A stretch of 64,000 nt of DNA from DAHUXN01 sp963811805 (GTDB lineage: Bacteria > Acidobacteriota > Terriglobia > Acidiferrales > UBA7541): contig CAWESU010000003.1 in NCBI GenBank assembly GCA_963811805.1, positions 186,001 through 250,000 of the forward strand, given 5' to 3'. How positions within the stretch are numbered: position 1 is the stretch's first letter; each line of letters starts with the position of its first letter. The position numbers and the translations under genes are program-made. The notes beneath the pieces are model-generated. The model had not been told where the DNA came from. It did no database searches and saw only the letters and a program-made list of their open reading frames with translations. Positions 33,734 to 42,424 of the stretch are shown here, one piece after another.

Positions 33734-36235
33734 TTGGGCGAATACGAGCCACAGCGAATCGAAGCGAAGTGGCAGAAAATCTGGGAAGAGCAGGGCGCGT
33801 TCAACGCGGACCGCGATCCGGTGCGGCCGAAGTACTACGTCCTCGAAATGCTGCCCTATCCTTCCGGCACGCTGCACATGGGCCATATGCGCAATTATTC
33901 GATCGGAGACGCAGTGGCGCGGTTCAAGCGGATGCGCGGACTCAACGTTCTTCATCCCATCGGCTGGGATTCGTTTGGTTTGCCCGCGGAAAACGCCGCC
34001 ATCAAAAATGGAATTCCGCCGCGGCAGTGGACCAACTCTAACATTCAGCAAATGAAGGCCACGTGCAAGCGGTTCGGCTTCAGCTACGACTGGCGCCGTG
34101 AAATTTCCACCTGCGAGCCGGAATACTACCGCTGGAACCAGTGGTTTTTTCTGAAGATGCTCGAGCGCGGATTGGCTTACCGCAAGCTCAGCAAGGTGAA
34201 CTGGTGTCCGCAATGCCACACGGTGTTGGCGAACGAGCAAGTCGTGGATGGTTGCTGCTGGCGCCATGAGACGACGGCCGTCGAGGTTCGAGAAATCGAG
34301 CAGTGGTTCTTGAGGATTACGAATTACTCCGACGAGCTGCTCGCGGACATGGTCGAACTGAAAGAAGGTTGGCCGGAGCGCGTGCTGTTGATGCAGGAGA
34401 ATTGGATCGGCAAGTCGCGCGGCGCGCGCGTCCGATTCGCGGTTTCCGACCTAAGCGGCATCGCGCTCGAAGTGTTCACCACGCGCATCGATACCATCTA
34501 CGGCGTCTCTGCCGTGTTGCTATCCCCGCAGCATCCGAATTTGCCGCAATTGATCGCCGGAATGCCCGGCGGTAACGCCATGGAAGAGCGGCTGGAGGCT
34601 ATGCGCAAGGTGAACCTGAAAGCGGCCGACCTTGCCACCGCGGAAAAAGTGGGCCTCTTCACCGGCCGTTTCGCGCTGAACCCGTTTTCCGGCGAGCGCG
34701 TGCCGATCTGGGTGGCCAATTTCGTCCTCGCGGAGTATGGCACGGGCGCGGTGATGTGCGTACCGGCTCACGACCAGCGCGATTTCGAGTTTGCCGAAAA
34801 ATATCATCTGCCGCTCAAAGTCGTTGTCCAGCCCCTCAACGGGCCGGTGTCGCGTGCAGACCAAATGGACCGCGCCTACACCGAATATGGCCGCTCGGTC
34901 GACTCGGGGCCGTATAGCGACATCGGGTCTGCAGCGGCGATCGAAAAAATGACCGCTGATGCGGAAGCCAAGGGATTTAGCAAGGCAGAAACGACATATC
35001 GCCTGAAAGACTGGGGTATTTCGCGCCAGCGCTATTGGGGCACGCCCATTCCGGTGGTTTATTGCAAGAAGGACGGCGTCGTCGGAGTCCCCGAAGATCA
35101 ACTGCCGGTTCGCTTGCCCGAAAACGTGGTCCTTACCGGCGAAGGGCGTTCTCCGCTCGCGAACGTGTCAGAATTTCTGAAGACCACGTGTCCCAAGTGC
35201 GGCGGGCCAGCGGAACGCGAAACCGACACGATGGACACCTTCGTCGATTCATCGTGGTATTTCTACCGCTACACCGACGCGCACAACGACCGCGCGCCTT
35301 ACGATCCCGCCAACGTACAGTACTGGTTTCCCATCGACCAGTATATCGGGGGGATCGAACACGCCATTCTGCATCTGATTTATTCTCGCTTCTTCGCCAA
35401 AGTGATGCGCGATTTGGGGCTCATCGAGCATGGCGAGCCGGTGCGCAGGCTTTTCTCCCAAGGGATGGTGCAAAAGGGCGGCCGCGCGATGTCGAAATCC
35501 CACGGCAACGTAGTGGGCGCCGACGAAATGGCCCAGAAGTACGGCTGCGACACCGCGCGAATGTACACGCTCTTCGCCGCTCCGCCCGCGAAAGACCTCG
35601 AATGGAGCGAGGACGGCATCGAGGGCTGCTCGCGATTTATCAACAAGGTGTATCGCCTCGTCGACCGTCACGCGCAGAATCTGAAAAATGTGGAGAGCCG
35701 GCTGAGCGAATCCATCGACTTGTCACAAGCCACGCCCAAAGAGAAGCTCCTTCTTCGTAAGGCGCACCAGGCGTTGAAGCGCGTCACCCACGATTTTGAA
35801 CTGCGCTGGCATTTCAATTCGTCCATTGCGCTCATCATGGAGTATTACAATGAAATCCAAGCGCAAGAGCCGCTCGACCAGGGCATGCGGGCGGAAGTCG
35901 CCAAGCGCCTCGTCGAATTGTTGGTTTTGATGCTCGCGCCGATCAGCCCGCATGTTTGCGAAGAGCTTTGGGAGGTGCTCGGCCATACGGGCGGATTGAC
36001 TCGCGTTAGCTGGCCGGCATTTCGCGACGATTTGGCGAAGGAAGAGCAATTCGAGGTCGTCATCCAAATCAATGGCCGCGTGCGTGGGAAAATTCTCGTC
36101 GACGACGGCTTAAACGAGGACGAAACAAAGCACCGGGCGCTCACTGATCCGCGGATCGCTCAATTGGTGCACGGCAACGCCATAGCGAAAACGATCGTAG
36201 TGCCGCGCAAGCTGGTGAATATTGTTCTGCGATAG
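33734..36235 (+). CDS. leuS: Leucyl-tRNA synthetase
   Basis: A class Ia synthetase of 833 residues. It has the HIGH-type motif YPSGTLHMGHMRNY, zinc-ribbon cysteines in VNWCPQCHTVL and TTCPKCGGPAE, an editing domain (DTMDTF) and the KMSKS motif as GRAMSKSHGNVVG. Start is TTG at 33734, five bases after the nfo stop; no ATG occurs before the conserved region. It is followed 39 bases later by guaA. Whether nfo, leuS and guaA are one operon is open, but all are read in the same direction with short gaps. Confidence 0.97.
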   Translation: MGEYEPQRIEAKWQKIWEEQGAFNADRDPVRPKYYVLEMLPYPSGTLHMGHMRNYSIGDAVARFKRMRGLNVLHPIGWDSFGLPAENAAIKNGIPPRQWTNSNIQQMKATCKRFGFSYDWRREISTCEPEYYRWNQWFFLKMLERGLAYRKLSKVNWCPQCHTVLANEQVVDGCCWRHETTAVEVREIEQWFLRITNYSDELLADMVELKEGWPERVLLMQENWIGKSRGARVRFAVSDLSGIALEVFTTRIDTIYGVSAVLLSPQHPNLPQLIAGMPGGNAMEERLEAMRKVNLKAADLATAEKVGLFTGRFALNPFSGERVPIWVANFVLAEYGTGAVMCVPAHDQRDFEFAEKYHLPLKVVVQPLNGPVSRADQMDRAYTEYGRSVDSGPYSDIGSAAAIEKMTADAEAKGFSKAETTYRLKDWGISRQRYWGTPIPVVYCKKDGVVGVPEDQLPVRLPENVVLTGEGRSPLANVSEFLKTTCPKCGGPAERETDTMDTFVDSSWYFYRYTDAHNDRAPYDPANVQYWFPIDQYIGGIEHAILHLIYSRFFAKVMRDLGLIEHGEPVRRLFSQGMVQKGGRAMSKSHGNVVGADEMAQKYGCDTARMYTLFAAPPAKDLEWSEDGIEGCSRFINKVYRLVDRHAQNLKNVESRLSESIDLSQATPKEKLLLRKAHQALKRVTHDFELRWHFNSSIALIMEYYNEIQAQEPLDQGMRAEVAKRLVELLVLMLAPISPHVCEELWEVLGHTGGLTRVSWPAFRDDLAKEEQFEVVIQINGRVRGKILVDDGLNEDETKHRALTDPRIAQLVHGNAIAKTIVVPRKLVNIVLR

Positions 36236-36274
36236 TGGATTTCGCACAAGCGCCAACGGAAAGGACCTTTCAGT

Positions 36275-37828
36275 ATGAATGTGCCGGGCGGCGTGATCGT
36301 TCTGGACTTCGGCGGCCAATATACGCAGTTGATTGCCCGCCGCATCCGCGAGCAGGAAGTCTTTTCCGCGATTCTGCCCTGTAATGCCTCCATCGACGAA
36401 ATCGAAGGCCTGCGGCCAGCCGGTGTGGTCCTATCGGGAGGGCCCAGTTCGGTTTACGACAAAGGTGCGCCGGTCTGCGACAGTCGCGTGCTGCGCCTCG
36501 GGCTGCCCGTACTGGGGATATGCTACGGAATGCAATGGATGGCGCATTCGCTCGGAGGCAATGTCGTGAAAGCGGAGCACCGGGAGTACGGCCCAGCGAC
36601 GCTAGACCGCGAAAAGGACTCGACGCTCTTCCGTGGCCTGCCCGAACACCTGAAGGTCTGGAACAGCCACGGCGACCACGTGATTGGCTTGCCTGCGGGA
36701 TTTGAGACCATTGGCCGCACGGATAATGCCGTCGCTGCGATTGAGGATGCCTCCCGACGGCTCTATGGGGTTGAATTTCATCCCGAGGTTCTGCACACGG
36801 AACGTGGCTCGGAGATTCTCCGCAATTTTGTTTTTGAAGTTTGCCGCGCCAAGAAGAACTGGAGCCGTGCTTCGTTTATTTCCGACACCGTGGCGGCAAT
36901 TCGCCAGCAGGTCGGCGACGCGCGAGCGCTGTGCGCGCTCAGTGGCGGAGTGGATTCGACCGTCGCGGCAGTCTTGGTCCATCGCGCCATTGGCGACCGC
37001 CTGACCAACGTGTTTGTCGACACGGGATTGCTGCGGCGGAATGAATTTAGCGAAACTCTGGAACTCCTGCGCGACAGGTTGGGCCTGAAAGTCGACGGAG
37101 CGGACGCATCGCAGCGGTTTCTCGTGCGCCTGGCGGGTATTACCGACCCTGAGGAAAAACGCAAGCGGATCGGCGCCGAGTTCATTGCCGTTTTCGCCGA
37201 AGAGGCGAAGCGCCTGGCCCTTCCCTCGGGCTCCGACATGCGTTTTCTCGTGCAAGGTACGCTCTATCCCGACGTCATTGAATCCGTTTCCGTTAAGGGC
37301 CCCTCGGCGGTCATCAAAACGCATCACAATGTGGGAGGGCTTCCGAAGGACTTACCGTTTCAGCTAATCGAGCCGCTGCGCGATCTCTTCAAGGACGAAG
37401 TTCGAATGATAGGTAGGGAACTCAGCCTTCCGGACGAAATCCTTTTGAAACATCCGTTTCCAGGGCCCGGTTTGGCGGTTAGACTACTGGGTGAAGTAAC
37501 CAAGGATAAACTCGAAGTCCTGCGAGCGGCCGATGCCATTGTCGTCGAGGAAGTCCGTCGCGCGGGGCTGTACAGCAAAGTCTGGCAGGCATTCGCAGTG
37601 CTGCTCCCGGTCAGGAGCGTAGGTGTCATGGGGGACTATCGGAGCTATGGGTGTACCATAGCGGTACGGGTGGTAACTTCGGAGGACGCCATGACGGCAG
37701 ATTGGGCGCGGTTGCCCTGGGATGTGCTCGAGAGGATCTCCGTTCGAGTGGTCAATGAGGTACGCGACGTCACGCGGGTAGTCTACGACGTCAGCTCGAA
37801 ACCACCCAGTACCATCGAGTGGGAGTAG
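36275..37828 (+). CDS. guaA: GMP synthase (glutamine-hydrolysing)
   Basis: GuaA converts XMP to GMP using glutamine and ATP. The 517-residue protein has the N-terminal class I glutamine amidotransferase with the Cys nucleophile in GICYGMQWMAHSLGG and the catalytic His-Glu in EFHPEVLHTE. The ATP-pyrophosphatase P-loop LSGGVDSTVAAVLVHR follows, and the C-terminal dimerisation domain ends SKPPSTIEWE, the conserved terminus. The ATG follows the purine-rich AACGGAAAGGACC. Nothing unusual is seen. Confidence 0.98.
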   Translation: MNVPGGVIVLDFGGQYTQLIARRIREQEVFSAILPCNASIDEIEGLRPAGVVLSGGPSSVYDKGAPVCDSRVLRLGLPVLGICYGMQWMAHSLGGNVVKAEHREYGPATLDREKDSTLFRGLPEHLKVWNSHGDHVIGLPAGFETIGRTDNAVAAIEDASRRLYGVEFHPEVLHTERGSEILRNFVFEVCRAKKNWSRASFISDTVAAIRQQVGDARALCALSGGVDSTVAAVLVHRAIGDRLTNVFVDTGLLRRNEFSETLELLRDRLGLKVDGADASQRFLVRLAGITDPEEKRKRIGAEFIAVFAEEAKRLALPSGSDMRFLVQGTLYPDVIESVSVKGPSAVIKTHHNVGGLPKDLPFQLIEPLRDLFKDEVRMIGRELSLPDEILLKHPFPGPGLAVRLLGEVTKDKLEVLRAADAIVVEEVRRAGLYSKVWQAFAVLLPVRSVGVMGDYRSYGCTIAVRVVTSEDAMTADWARLPWDVLERISVRVVNEVRDVTRVVYDVSSKPPSTIEWE

Positions 37829-37862
37829 GCAAGCCCTGTTTTATGGGCGAAAAAGCGCCGCC

Positions 37863-38234
37863 TTAGCGAGTCGCCATCTTCTGGGCCATGTAAAACAAGA
37901 GGCGACGATCCGCCTCATCGATGCGCCCAAGAGCACGGCGGAAACGGCCAAGGAACCGCGCTTCTTTGCCTGCGCTGCCCCACGCAATGTCGTCTGAGGA
38001 CTTGCGTTTTGGAAGATTTGGCAGTTCAGGTGGCTCTTCGCCGTCGTAGAATAGCTGGTAGAGAGGAATCTCCATGGCTCGTGCCAGCTTCTCCAACGTC
38101 TCGATGGCTGGAACGGTATGACCGTTCTCAACCCGGGAAATATAGCAGCGAAGAAGCCCAGTACGCTTCTCGATATCGCCCTGGGATAGCTTCTTGAACT
38201 CGCGCAAGGTGCGCAACCGCTCTCCGATTATCAT
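37863..38234 (-). CDS. XRE-family helix-turn-helix regulator
   Basis: A 123-residue protein. The N-terminal lambda-repressor-like domain is MIIGERLRTLREFKKLSQGD, with the helix-turn-helix SQGDIEKRTGLLRCYISRVE and NGHTVPAIETLEKLARAM. The C-terminal half (residues 75-123) is unassigned. ATG 38234 was chosen over a TTG 36 bases upstream. It is divergent from the ECF sigma gene, 83 bases away, so it might control that operon as well as itself. This is inference from position only. Confidence 0.88.
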   Translation of the reverse strand: MIIGERLRTLREFKKLSQGDIEKRTGLLRCYISRVENGHTVPAIETLEKLARAMEIPLYQLFYDGEEPPELPNLPKRKSSDDIAWGSAGKEARFLGRFRRALGRIDEADRRLLFYMAQKMATR

Positions 38235-38291
38235 GCGGGGATTGTCACATGAAACATATGATGAATGCAAGGGCTAACTCGAACGGTACTG

Positions 38292-38297
38292 TATAAT
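38292..38297 (+). promoter_or_regulatory. Possible -10 box upstream of the ECF sigma gene
   Basis: TATAAT is found 20 bases before the sigma ATG. No good -35 hexamer lies 16-18 bases upstream. An ECF-type GAAC at 38281-38284 is also present, so the promoter class is uncertain. Confidence 0.35.
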
Positions 38298-38317
38298 CGC
38301 GATGTAACCGAAAACGT

Positions 38318-39001
38318 ATGGACAACGTCCCAAAGTATGTGGCAGCGAGCGTAGCCGCGGTGGCGATTCCAGCGCGGTCCCGGTCCAGCAAGCCGGATGA
38401 CCGCGAATTGGTCATGCAAGCCCAAAAGGGCGTCAGCGCCGCTTTTGAGCAGCTTGTCCTGCGGCATCAACAGCGCGTACTCGCGGTTGTTGGCGGCATT
38501 TTGCGCCGGCGCGAAGACATCGAAGACGTGGCTCAGCAGGTGTTTCTGAAAGCCTATGTCTCGATTCGCCGCTTCGATATGCGCTCGGCGTTCTCGACTT
38601 GGCTTTACAAGATCGCCGTCAACGAGTGTTGGGACTATTTGCGGAAGAAGAAAGTCCGGCCGTTGAGTTATGAGGCTGATCTGAGTGAAGAGCAGGCCCG
38701 CCATGTGGAACAGTTCGTCAGCGGCAACATCGAGACGGGGAACCCCGGCGAACGCGCCGAACTTCGCGAAATCGTCGAGCGCCTCCTGAGCGACCTGACC
38801 GAGGAAGATCGCGTGATGCTCATTCTTAAGGAGGCGCAGGGATTCGCCGTCGAAGAGATCGGCCGGATGCTGGGGTTGAACGTGAATACCGTCAAAGTGA
38901 GACTGTTCCGCGCTCGGCGGCGCCTGGCGACGAATTATCGCCGCAGAATTTCGCATGCAGTTGGTGAAGTTAGAAAAAGTGGAGGCTCGGAAACCCGATG
39001 A
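38318..39001 (+). CDS. ECF-subfamily RNA polymerase sigma factor
   Basis: A 227-residue sigma-70 family factor with only regions 2 and 4. Region 2 runs from FEQLVLRHQQRVLAVVGGIL to EDIEDVAQQVFLKAYVSIRR and STWLYKIAVNECWDYLRKKK. Region 4 has LTEEDRVMLILKEAQGFAV and the helix-turn-helix EIGRMLGLNVNTVKVRLFRA. About 30 unstructured residues precede region 2. Its stop overlaps the ATG of the anti-sigma gene by four bases (ATGA), the normal arrangement for a sigma/anti-sigma pair. The target regulon is not visible. Confidence 0.95.
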   Translation: MDNVPKYVAASVAAVAIPARSRSSKPDDRELVMQAQKGVSAAFEQLVLRHQQRVLAVVGGILRRREDIEDVAQQVFLKAYVSIRRFDMRSAFSTWLYKIAVNECWDYLRKKKVRPLSYEADLSEEQARHVEQFVSGNIETGNPGERAELREIVERLLSDLTEEDRVMLILKEAQGFAVEEIGRMLGLNVNTVKVRLFRARRRLATNYRRRISHAVGEVRKSGGSETR

Positions 39002-39507
39002 TACCCGGACACAAGGCTCAAAAGTGCAGCAAAGTGGAACCATTTCTCGATGACTATTCGCGTGGCGAACTTCCGCGTGCGACGGCGGAGCGATTGGCCG
39101 CACATCTCGAAATGTGCGGCGGCTGCCGGGAGGCTCTGGATGACCTGCGTGTTTCAGCGAAACTTGTAGGCGCAACCTTCGAGGAAACCGTCGATCCCGG
39201 GCCGGGGTTCGCGCGACTAGTAATGGCGCGCGTCAATACGGCCGAACATTGGCTGCAGGAACAGAGAAGTTTCTGGCGGCCGATCGAGGCCCTGTCTTTG
39301 CGTTTGGTGTTTTCGGCCGTGCTTGTCTTGGCCTTGTTGTTTGCCTACGACTTGGGGAGAAGCCCTGTCGTTACTCCGACGGCGCCATCGGCCGTTTTAG
39401 TTCCCCAGGCGGACGCTTTCGCGCAGGCGGCTTCTTTTTCCCCTTCGCCTTCAAATAGCGATGAAGTTTTGATGGCCATTGCAGAAAGGCATCATGAGCA
39501 ACAGTAG
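38998..39507 (+). CDS. Zinc-finger (HC2) transmembrane anti-sigma factor
   Basis: A 169-residue protein. The N-terminal cytoplasmic anti-sigma domain has the ZAS motif, HLEMCGGCREAL (His-x3-Cys-x2-Cys). One transmembrane helix, LRLVFSAVLVLALLFAYDLG (residues about 101-120), is followed by a periplasmic tail. It presumably binds the sigma factor of the preceding gene at the membrane. Its 3' end overlaps the start of the CpxP-like gene by 14 bases. Release by proteolysis involving an RseP-type protease is a general model and not shown here. Confidence 0.9.
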   Translation: MIPGHKAQKCSKVEPFLDDYSRGELPRATAERLAAHLEMCGGCREALDDLRVSAKLVGATFEETVDPGPGFARLVMARVNTAEHWLQEQRSFWRPIEALSLRLVFSAVLVLALLFAYDLGRSPVVTPTAPSAVLVPQADAFAQAASFSPSPSNSDEVLMAIAERHHEQQ

Positions 39508-39934
39508 CATCTCCTGGAAGGCTGTCGGATTGGTGGTGGTAGTCTTTGCCTTGGGCATTGCGCTCGGAGGTGTAGGAATCCATCAGTGGGATGCGCGGGT
39601 CCTGGCCAGCCAGCAGCATCCGGATATTGTCAAACAGCTGAAGACCGAATTGCAGTTATCACCGGACCAGGCGAGCAAGGTCGACACGATTCTCAATGAC
39701 GACCGCGCCAAGTTTCACGCGTTGGACACCCAGCGCCATGGGGAATGGGATTCCAAGTACGCCGTTCTCGACAAGGAGCGCCATGCGGAATGGGATCCTA
39801 AGTATGATCAGGTGCGCCAGCAGGGGCGCGATAGCATCCGCGGGGTTCTTACACCTGAGCAGCGAGTGAAATTTGATGCTTTTCTCAAGCGTATCGACGA
39901 AGAAAGGCAGAAACAACAGCAACAGGGACACTGA
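39494..39934 (+). CDS. CpxP/Spy-like periplasmic protein with membrane anchor
   Basis: A 146-residue protein. The N-terminus SWKAVGLVVVVFALGIALGG is a membrane anchor, followed by a helical, charged region resembling the LTxxQ family: LKTELQLSPDQASKVDTIL and RGVLTPEQRVKFDAFLKRI. Two copies of an RHxEWD(S/P)KY segment (RHGEWDSKY, RHAEWDPKY) lie in the middle. The C-terminus is Gln-rich. ATG 39494 has GAAAGG upstream. It is translationally linked to the anti-sigma gene, so it is likely part of the same envelope-stress circuit, as sensor or chaperone. Confidence 0.8.
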   Translation: MSNSSISWKAVGLVVVVFALGIALGGVGIHQWDARVLASQQHPDIVKQLKTELQLSPDQASKVDTILNDDRAKFHALDTQRHGEWDSKYAVLDKERHAEWDPKYDQVRQQGRDSIRGVLTPEQRVKFDAFLKRIDEERQKQQQQGH

Positions 39935-39960
39935 GCGCCCGCTGCTCGCATACCTCCATT

Positions 39961-40806
39961 ATGGCAACTGAAGCGACCATTCCCGGAGAATCTGAAATTA
40001 CACGACTGTCCGCACCGGAAGCCGTGATCGCGTTGGATAACGTTCACAAGACATATGATTTGGGCGAGATTCAAGTCCACGCGCTGCGCGGCGTGTCGCT
40101 GGAAATCATGCGCGGCGAATTCGTCGCCATTATGGGCGCTTCCGGGTCAGGGAAGTCGACCTTGATGAACATTCTCGGTTGCCTGGATCGCCCCACCAAA
40201 GGCCGTTACTTGCTCGATGGCACGGATGTCTCCGAGCTGACCAAGGTCGAACTCGCGCATATTCGGAATCGCAAGATCGGCTTCGTCTTCCAGCAATTCA
40301 ACCTGCTCTCGCGCACCACTGCGCTCGAGAACGTCGAACTGCCAACGTTGTACGCCGGAATCCCTCCGGAAGAGCGTGTGGCTCGCGCCAAGCAATCGCT
40401 CGAGCGCGTCGGTCTTGCCGAGCGCGCCATGCATCACCCTTCCCAGCTTTCGGGCGGCCAACAGCAACGCGTGGCTATTGCGCGGGCGCTGGTCAATCAT
40501 CCGTCAATCTTGCTCGCCGACGAACCGACAGGGAACCTCGACAGCCGCACCAGCGTGGAAATCATGGATATTCTGCAGCGGCTCAACGAGGACGAAGGGC
40601 TGACGGTCGTGTTGGTGACTCACGAACCGGACATCGCTGCCTATGCGCAGCGCGCGCTCGAATTTCGCGACGGCAAAATGAAGCGCGACACGCGAATCCA
40701 GAAACGCCTGATTGCGCGCCTGGTGCTGCCCACGTTGAAGTCGCCGGACGACGAAGAAGCCGAGGAAGCCGCCGGATCACACCCCGAAAAGCCCAGCGGC
40801 AAGTAG
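39961..40806 (+). CDS. MacB/LolD-type ABC transporter ATPase
   Basis: A 281-residue ATPase with Walker A GASGSGKSTLMNIL, the Q-loop FVFQQFNLLS, the signature LSGGQQQRVAIARALV, Walker B ILLADEPTGNLDS and the H-loop VTHEPDIAAYA. The sequence is of the MacB/LolD/FtsE group. An extra N-terminal 20 residues and a C-terminal acidic extension (ARLVLPTLKSPDDEEAEEAA) are unusual. No permease gene follows; ssb lies downstream on the opposite strand. It starts 26 bases after the CpxP-like gene, which suggests the ECF transcript includes it. Confidence 0.93.
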   Translation: MATEATIPGESEITRLSAPEAVIALDNVHKTYDLGEIQVHALRGVSLEIMRGEFVAIMGASGSGKSTLMNILGCLDRPTKGRYLLDGTDVSELTKVELAHIRNRKIGFVFQQFNLLSRTTALENVELPTLYAGIPPEERVARAKQSLERVGLAERAMHHPSQLSGGQQQRVAIARALVNHPSILLADEPTGNLDSRTSVEIMDILQRLNEDEGLTVVLVTHEPDIAAYAQRALEFRDGKMKRDTRIQKRLIARLVLPTLKSPDDEEAEEAAGSHPEKPSGK

Positions 40807-40824
40807 TTTTCCGTCGATGCGCAG

Positions 40825-41286
40825 CTAGAAGGGAATATCCTCATCGGAAATCTGCGGCTCCGGACCGGCCGCATCTTCTACGCCCATGGATTCGTGCTCC
40901 GCGACGTGCGAAGCACCTCCAGCTCCCCCAGCGCTCATGCCCGCCGCTGCTCCTTCGCTGCGGCCTCCCAGCATCCGGAAGTTCGTGGCCACAATCTCAA
41001 AGCTGGTGCGCTTCTGGCCTTCTTTATCCTGCCACTCGCGCGTCTGGATCCGCCCCTCGATAAAAACCAACGAGCCTTTCTTGAGGTACTGCTGGGCAAT
41101 CTCCGCCTGTTTGCCCCAGACGACAATCTTGTGCCATTCCGTGCGCTTCTGGCGTTCCCCGGCGCGATCCTTATAGGTTTCGTCCGTGGCCACCGAAAAA
41201 TTTGCCACGGCCTGACCTCCTCCCGTGAAACGCGTTTCGGGGTCTCGGCCCAGCCTGCCAACTAAAATTACCTTATTCACGGACAT
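40825..41286 (-). CDS. ssb: Single-stranded DNA-binding protein
   Basis: SSB coats single-stranded DNA in replication and repair. The 153-residue protein begins MSVNKVILVGRLGRDPETRF, the conserved OB-fold N-terminus, followed by EWHKIVVWGKQAEIAQQYLK and SLVFIEGRIQTREWQDKEG. The linker is rich in Gly, Ala and Ser, and the tail ends ISDEDIPF, the acidic tip that binds partner proteins. It is not next to rpsF or rpsR, so it is a separate locus. It converges with the ABC ATPase gene, 18 bases apart. Confidence 0.96.
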   Translation of the reverse strand: MSVNKVILVGRLGRDPETRFTGGGQAVANFSVATDETYKDRAGERQKRTEWHKIVVWGKQAEIAQQYLKKGSLVFIEGRIQTREWQDKEGQKRTSFEIVATNFRMLGGRSEGAAAGMSAGGAGGASHVAEHESMGVEDAAGPEPQISDEDIPF

Positions 41287-41386
41287 GGAGGTTTCCTCGC
41301 GCAGTCAGCTCAGATTTTGATGCCGGAAGTATACCTGAAGCGGCGGAGAATAGAACGGCGTTCGTGGGCCGGCGCGGGGGCAGCAG

Positions 41387-42349
41387 CTACTGGGATGGGG
41401 AAAGGCTGCGCAGGGCCGCTTCCGCTCTTTTCGCTTCGTCCGTGCCGGGGAAGCGCCGCATCAGTTCACGGAATTCGCGTTCGGCGCTCGCCGTTTTTTT
41501 CGTTTGAATCAGCGCACGGCCCTTCTCGAGCATGGCCGGGCCCACCCTCGAACTCTTCGGATAATTCGTGATGACGCTGTCATAGGCGGTGATAGCCCCT
41601 TCATAGTCGCCCTGGCCGTAAGAGATCTCGCCGAGAGAGAACTGGGAATTCGCGGCGAACGCGCCGTCAGGAAAATTCTTCAAATAGTCGTTGAACTCCT
41701 GCCGTGAAAGATCGTAATGGCCGGTTTCCAAGTCTCGTAAGGCGTTCGAGTACAGCGTATCGCCCGAAATGGGCTGCAAGCTGGATGGCGCGGGTTGGTC
41801 TGTTGCAAGCGCCGGCGGCGTCTGACCGGGATTGGCGGAGGTATCGGTGGCTGCTGGCGGTCCTGTCATCGGGTTTGTCCCCGGGTTTGTGCCGATCGGA
41901 GCTGCCGTCGGCGCCGGGCTGGCGGAAACCCTGGCGCTGATCTGCTGGAGGGTATTTTCGATGTCGGTCATTTGCTGCGCCAGCTTTGCCACCCGCGCCT
42001 GCATGTCCTGCATGTTGTCAGACACGCCCTGCACCTGCTGCGTCAGCGTATTGTTGTTCGCGCCGTTGTTTGCGGATGCATCTTGTAAGGTCTTTTGCAG
42101 CGCGCCCATGGTTTGGTTCAAATGGCTCGATGCATCGAGCGACTGCTGCACCAGCGTCTGCATGGACGCGACCTTCGAATCCAGGTCCGTCCGGATGTCT
42201 TGCTGGTTTTGCAAAATTTGATTGACTGTTTGCTGAATCTGAATGATCTCGCGCGAGACGGCATCGGCCGTCGGGGGAGTAAGCATCGCTCCTCCCATCG
42301 CGCCAGCCAGCAGAACAGCCAAGAAGAGCACGATAGTTCTTGCACGCAT
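41387..42349 (-). CDS. cpoB: Tol-Pal coordinator CpoB/YbgF
   Basis: A 320-residue periplasmic protein. The signal peptide is RTIVLFLAVLLAGAMGGAML. A coiled-coil region (residues about 30-125, heptads rich in Gln, Asn and Leu) is followed by a Pro/Thr/Ala-rich linker (about 135-190) and a C-terminal TPR domain, NALRDLETGHYDLSRQEFND and KNFPDGAFAANSQFSLGEI. This is the layout of YbgF, which links Tol-Pal to peptidoglycan synthesis. AGGAGG stands six bases before the ATG. It is the last gene of the tol operon, after pal. Confidence 0.9.
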   Translation of the reverse strand: MRARTIVLFLAVLLAGAMGGAMLTPPTADAVSREIIQIQQTVNQILQNQQDIRTDLDSKVASMQTLVQQSLDASSHLNQTMGALQKTLQDASANNGANNNTLTQQVQGVSDNMQDMQARVAKLAQQMTDIENTLQQISARVSASPAPTAAPIGTNPGTNPMTGPPAATDTSANPGQTPPALATDQPAPSSLQPISGDTLYSNALRDLETGHYDLSRQEFNDYLKNFPDGAFAANSQFSLGEISYGQGDYEGAITAYDSVITNYPKSSRVGPAMLEKGRALIQTKKTASAEREFRELMRRFPGTDEAKRAEAALRSLSPSQ

Positions 42350-42424
42350 AAAGCGCCTCCTGATGGTATGCCGAGGCGCCGCAGCATTCTCGGCTGCAGC
42401 GCCTGCGGCCCCACTTCCAGATTA

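Noticed and set aside
37829..37860. GCCC/GGGC inverted repeat after guaA as a terminator
   Set aside because: Stem of only four pairs and no T run; too weak to list.
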